Part shown: positions 63,252 to 64,000 of the stretch, piece by piece
How positions within the stretch are numbered: position 1 is the stretch's first letter
Layout of the letters: the number at the start of each line of letters is the position of its first letter
Assembly: GCA_902771155.1 (NCBI GenBank)
Contig: CACXVS010000003.1
Location: 62,001 to 126,000 of the forward strand
Length of the DNA stretch: 64,000 nt
DNA from: an uncultured Prevotellaceae bacterium
GTDB lineage: Bacteria; Bacteroidota; Bacteroidia; Bacteroidales; Bacteroidaceae
Reading direction: 5' to 3'
Program-made: the position numbers and the translations under genes
Notes under the pieces: generated by a model
Databases searched by the model: none
Seen by the model: only the letters and a program-made list of their open reading frames with translations
Told to the model about the DNA's origin: nothing

Positions 63252-63757
63252 CCTTGGCCTCCTTTCTGTGCTACAGGCTCGGTGACAACGAAGTGCAGAC
63301 AGTGGTCTACGATGGTCTGTCGGCTGATGCACATCTGGTGCGTAGGCTTGGCAAAGCGCAACTGACCAATAGCCTGCTCAACGGTGATGCGTCCTGCATA
63401 ATAGTCTTCGACAGTGTCGATTACCTGGTCGTTGGCCACGCCACCCTCAATGATATCGTAGTTACGCCAAGGCTCCTCGCCGCGACGACTGCTGACCACA
63501 AAGTCGAGCCACTCCTTATCGTAGTGCTCCAGACGAAGGCAACGAACGTCGGCAGGCAATAAGCTCTCGTCGAACTCATAGATGGAGATTAGCGGCGTGT
63601 CAGTAGCGCGAATGACGCACACGCGGCGCGCCCAGCGCTCGGCCTGTTCACGCAGGTTGGTGACGTAGAAGCCCGGGCCGAAGTCCAATTCCTTGCGGCC
63701 TACGCCTGTCAGTGGCGAAGGAACACTGACGTATGAACCGTGATAGAGCGTCATCAT
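63248..63757 (-). CDS. DUF3990 protein, ADP-ribosyltransferase-fold candidate toxin
   Basis: A 169-residue protein. MTLYHGSY (His) and LDFGPGFYVT (Tyr) match the DUF3990 pattern, which I recall as belonging to the ADP-ribosyltransferase clan with an H-Y-E type site. The ATGs at 63757 and 63754 overlap the stop of the upstream gene, and AAAGGAG precedes them. Flanked on both sides by small proteins with overlapping ends, it reads as the toxin of a three-gene toxin-antitoxin module. The NAD-dependent activity is inferred from fold, not shown. Confidence 0.72.
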   Translation of the reverse strand: MMTLYHGSYVSVPSPLTGVGRKELDFGPGFYVTNLREQAERWARRVCVIRATDTPLISIYEFDESLLPADVRCLRLEHYDKEWLDFVVSSRRGEEPWRNYDIIEGGVANDQVIDTVEDYYAGRITVEQAIGQLRFAKPTHQMCISRQTIVDHCLHFVVTEPVAQKGGQG

Positions 63758-63987
63758 CGCTGGGCTCCTTTCTTTTCGTCCCAGTTCTTCAGCGCCTGCT
63801 CCACGTTCCATACCACACCATCAATGCTCTCGGCGTGCAGCGTGTCGTAGCAGTCAAGCAGTAGCCGCCGCACCAGTCCGTGACGTTTCAGACGGTTGTG
63901 CAGTTCTGTGGTCGTAATGCCCATATGTCGCGCAGTGGCTCCGATGGCCAGCGTGACAAACTGCATCTTCCGTGTCGTTGCTTCCAT
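63754..63987 (-). CDS. DUF3791 small protein, candidate antitoxin
   Basis: A 77-residue helical protein with the DUF3791-like arrangement (QFVTLAIGATARHMGITTTE; LLLDCYDTLHAESID). It is the first gene of the module and its stop overlaps the DUF3990 start. Its promoter lies beyond the window edge. Confidence 0.7.
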   Translation of the reverse strand: MEATTRKMQFVTLAIGATARHMGITTTELHNRLKRHGLVRRLLLDCYDTLHAESIDGVVWNVEQALKNWDEKKGAQR

Positions 63988-64000
63988 AATCGTCGTTATT

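Overview
The window looks like a chromosomal segment of a gut- or rumen-type member of the Bacteroidales, most likely Prevotellaceae. The evidence is a SusC/SusD polysaccharide locus with a hybrid two-component regulator, Bacteroidetes-type promoters (TTTG, about 20 nt, TAnnTTTG) seen several times, starts mostly without Shine-Dalgarno sequences, a Bacteroidetes-type (T6SS-iii) Hcp/TssD, a type III glutamine synthetase, and an ECF sigma / anti-sigma / outer-membrane receptor trio. No tRNA, rRNA, insertion sequence or CRISPR array was seen.

Layout. 1-12700 (minus strand) is a fructan-type polysaccharide utilization locus: GH2 enzyme, hybrid two-component sensor, then SusC, SusD, a DUF4960 SusE/F-like lipoprotein and a GH32 fructanase cut by the window edge. 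12819-13505 is upp. 13816-23945 is a seven-gene plus-strand operon: two Hcp/TssD-like proteins, a long VgrG, a coiled-coil/beta-spike protein, a protein resembling ribosome recycling factor, a STAS protein, and a membrane sensor carrying both a SpoIIE-type phosphatase and an RsbW-like kinase domain. This is the most novel part of the window: type VI spike parts joined to a complete partner-switching circuit. 23977-30698 (minus) holds a DASS transporter, the korAB 2-oxoacid:ferredoxin oxidoreductase and a TGS/uridine-kinase-like protein. 30820-35015 is a Na/Pi symporter followed by a secreted CotH-family protein. 35033-38213 is a TPP-riboswitch-controlled thiamine uptake pair (TonB-dependent receptor plus PnuT).

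38298-47243 (minus) is a nitrogen operon in the order gltB, gltD, dapF, glnN. 47543-51114 is an ECF sigma factor, a reduced FecR-like protein and an outer-membrane receptor; 51282-53300 is a BspA-like leucine-rich-repeat/transglutaminase protein. The noncoding stretch 53301-54020 contains a remarkable 271-bp mirror-symmetric array of about twelve 10-bp motifs and a nested hairpin. 54021-62956 is a second nitrogen cluster: P-II, Amt, a small outer-membrane barrel, a second Amt, pyrG, a PurF-like amidotransferase and asnB, closed by a strong terminator. The two nitrogen clusters form one theme: ammonium is imported and sensed (P-II/Amt), fixed by GlnN and GltBD, and its glutamine is spent by PyrG, the PurF-like enzyme and AsnB. 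The right edge carries a three-gene, translationally coupled DUF3791/DUF3990 module that looks like a toxin-antitoxin locus.

A recurring feature is that many short spacers between operon genes are tandem repeats with a 7-8 or 16 bp period, often running right up to the next start codon.
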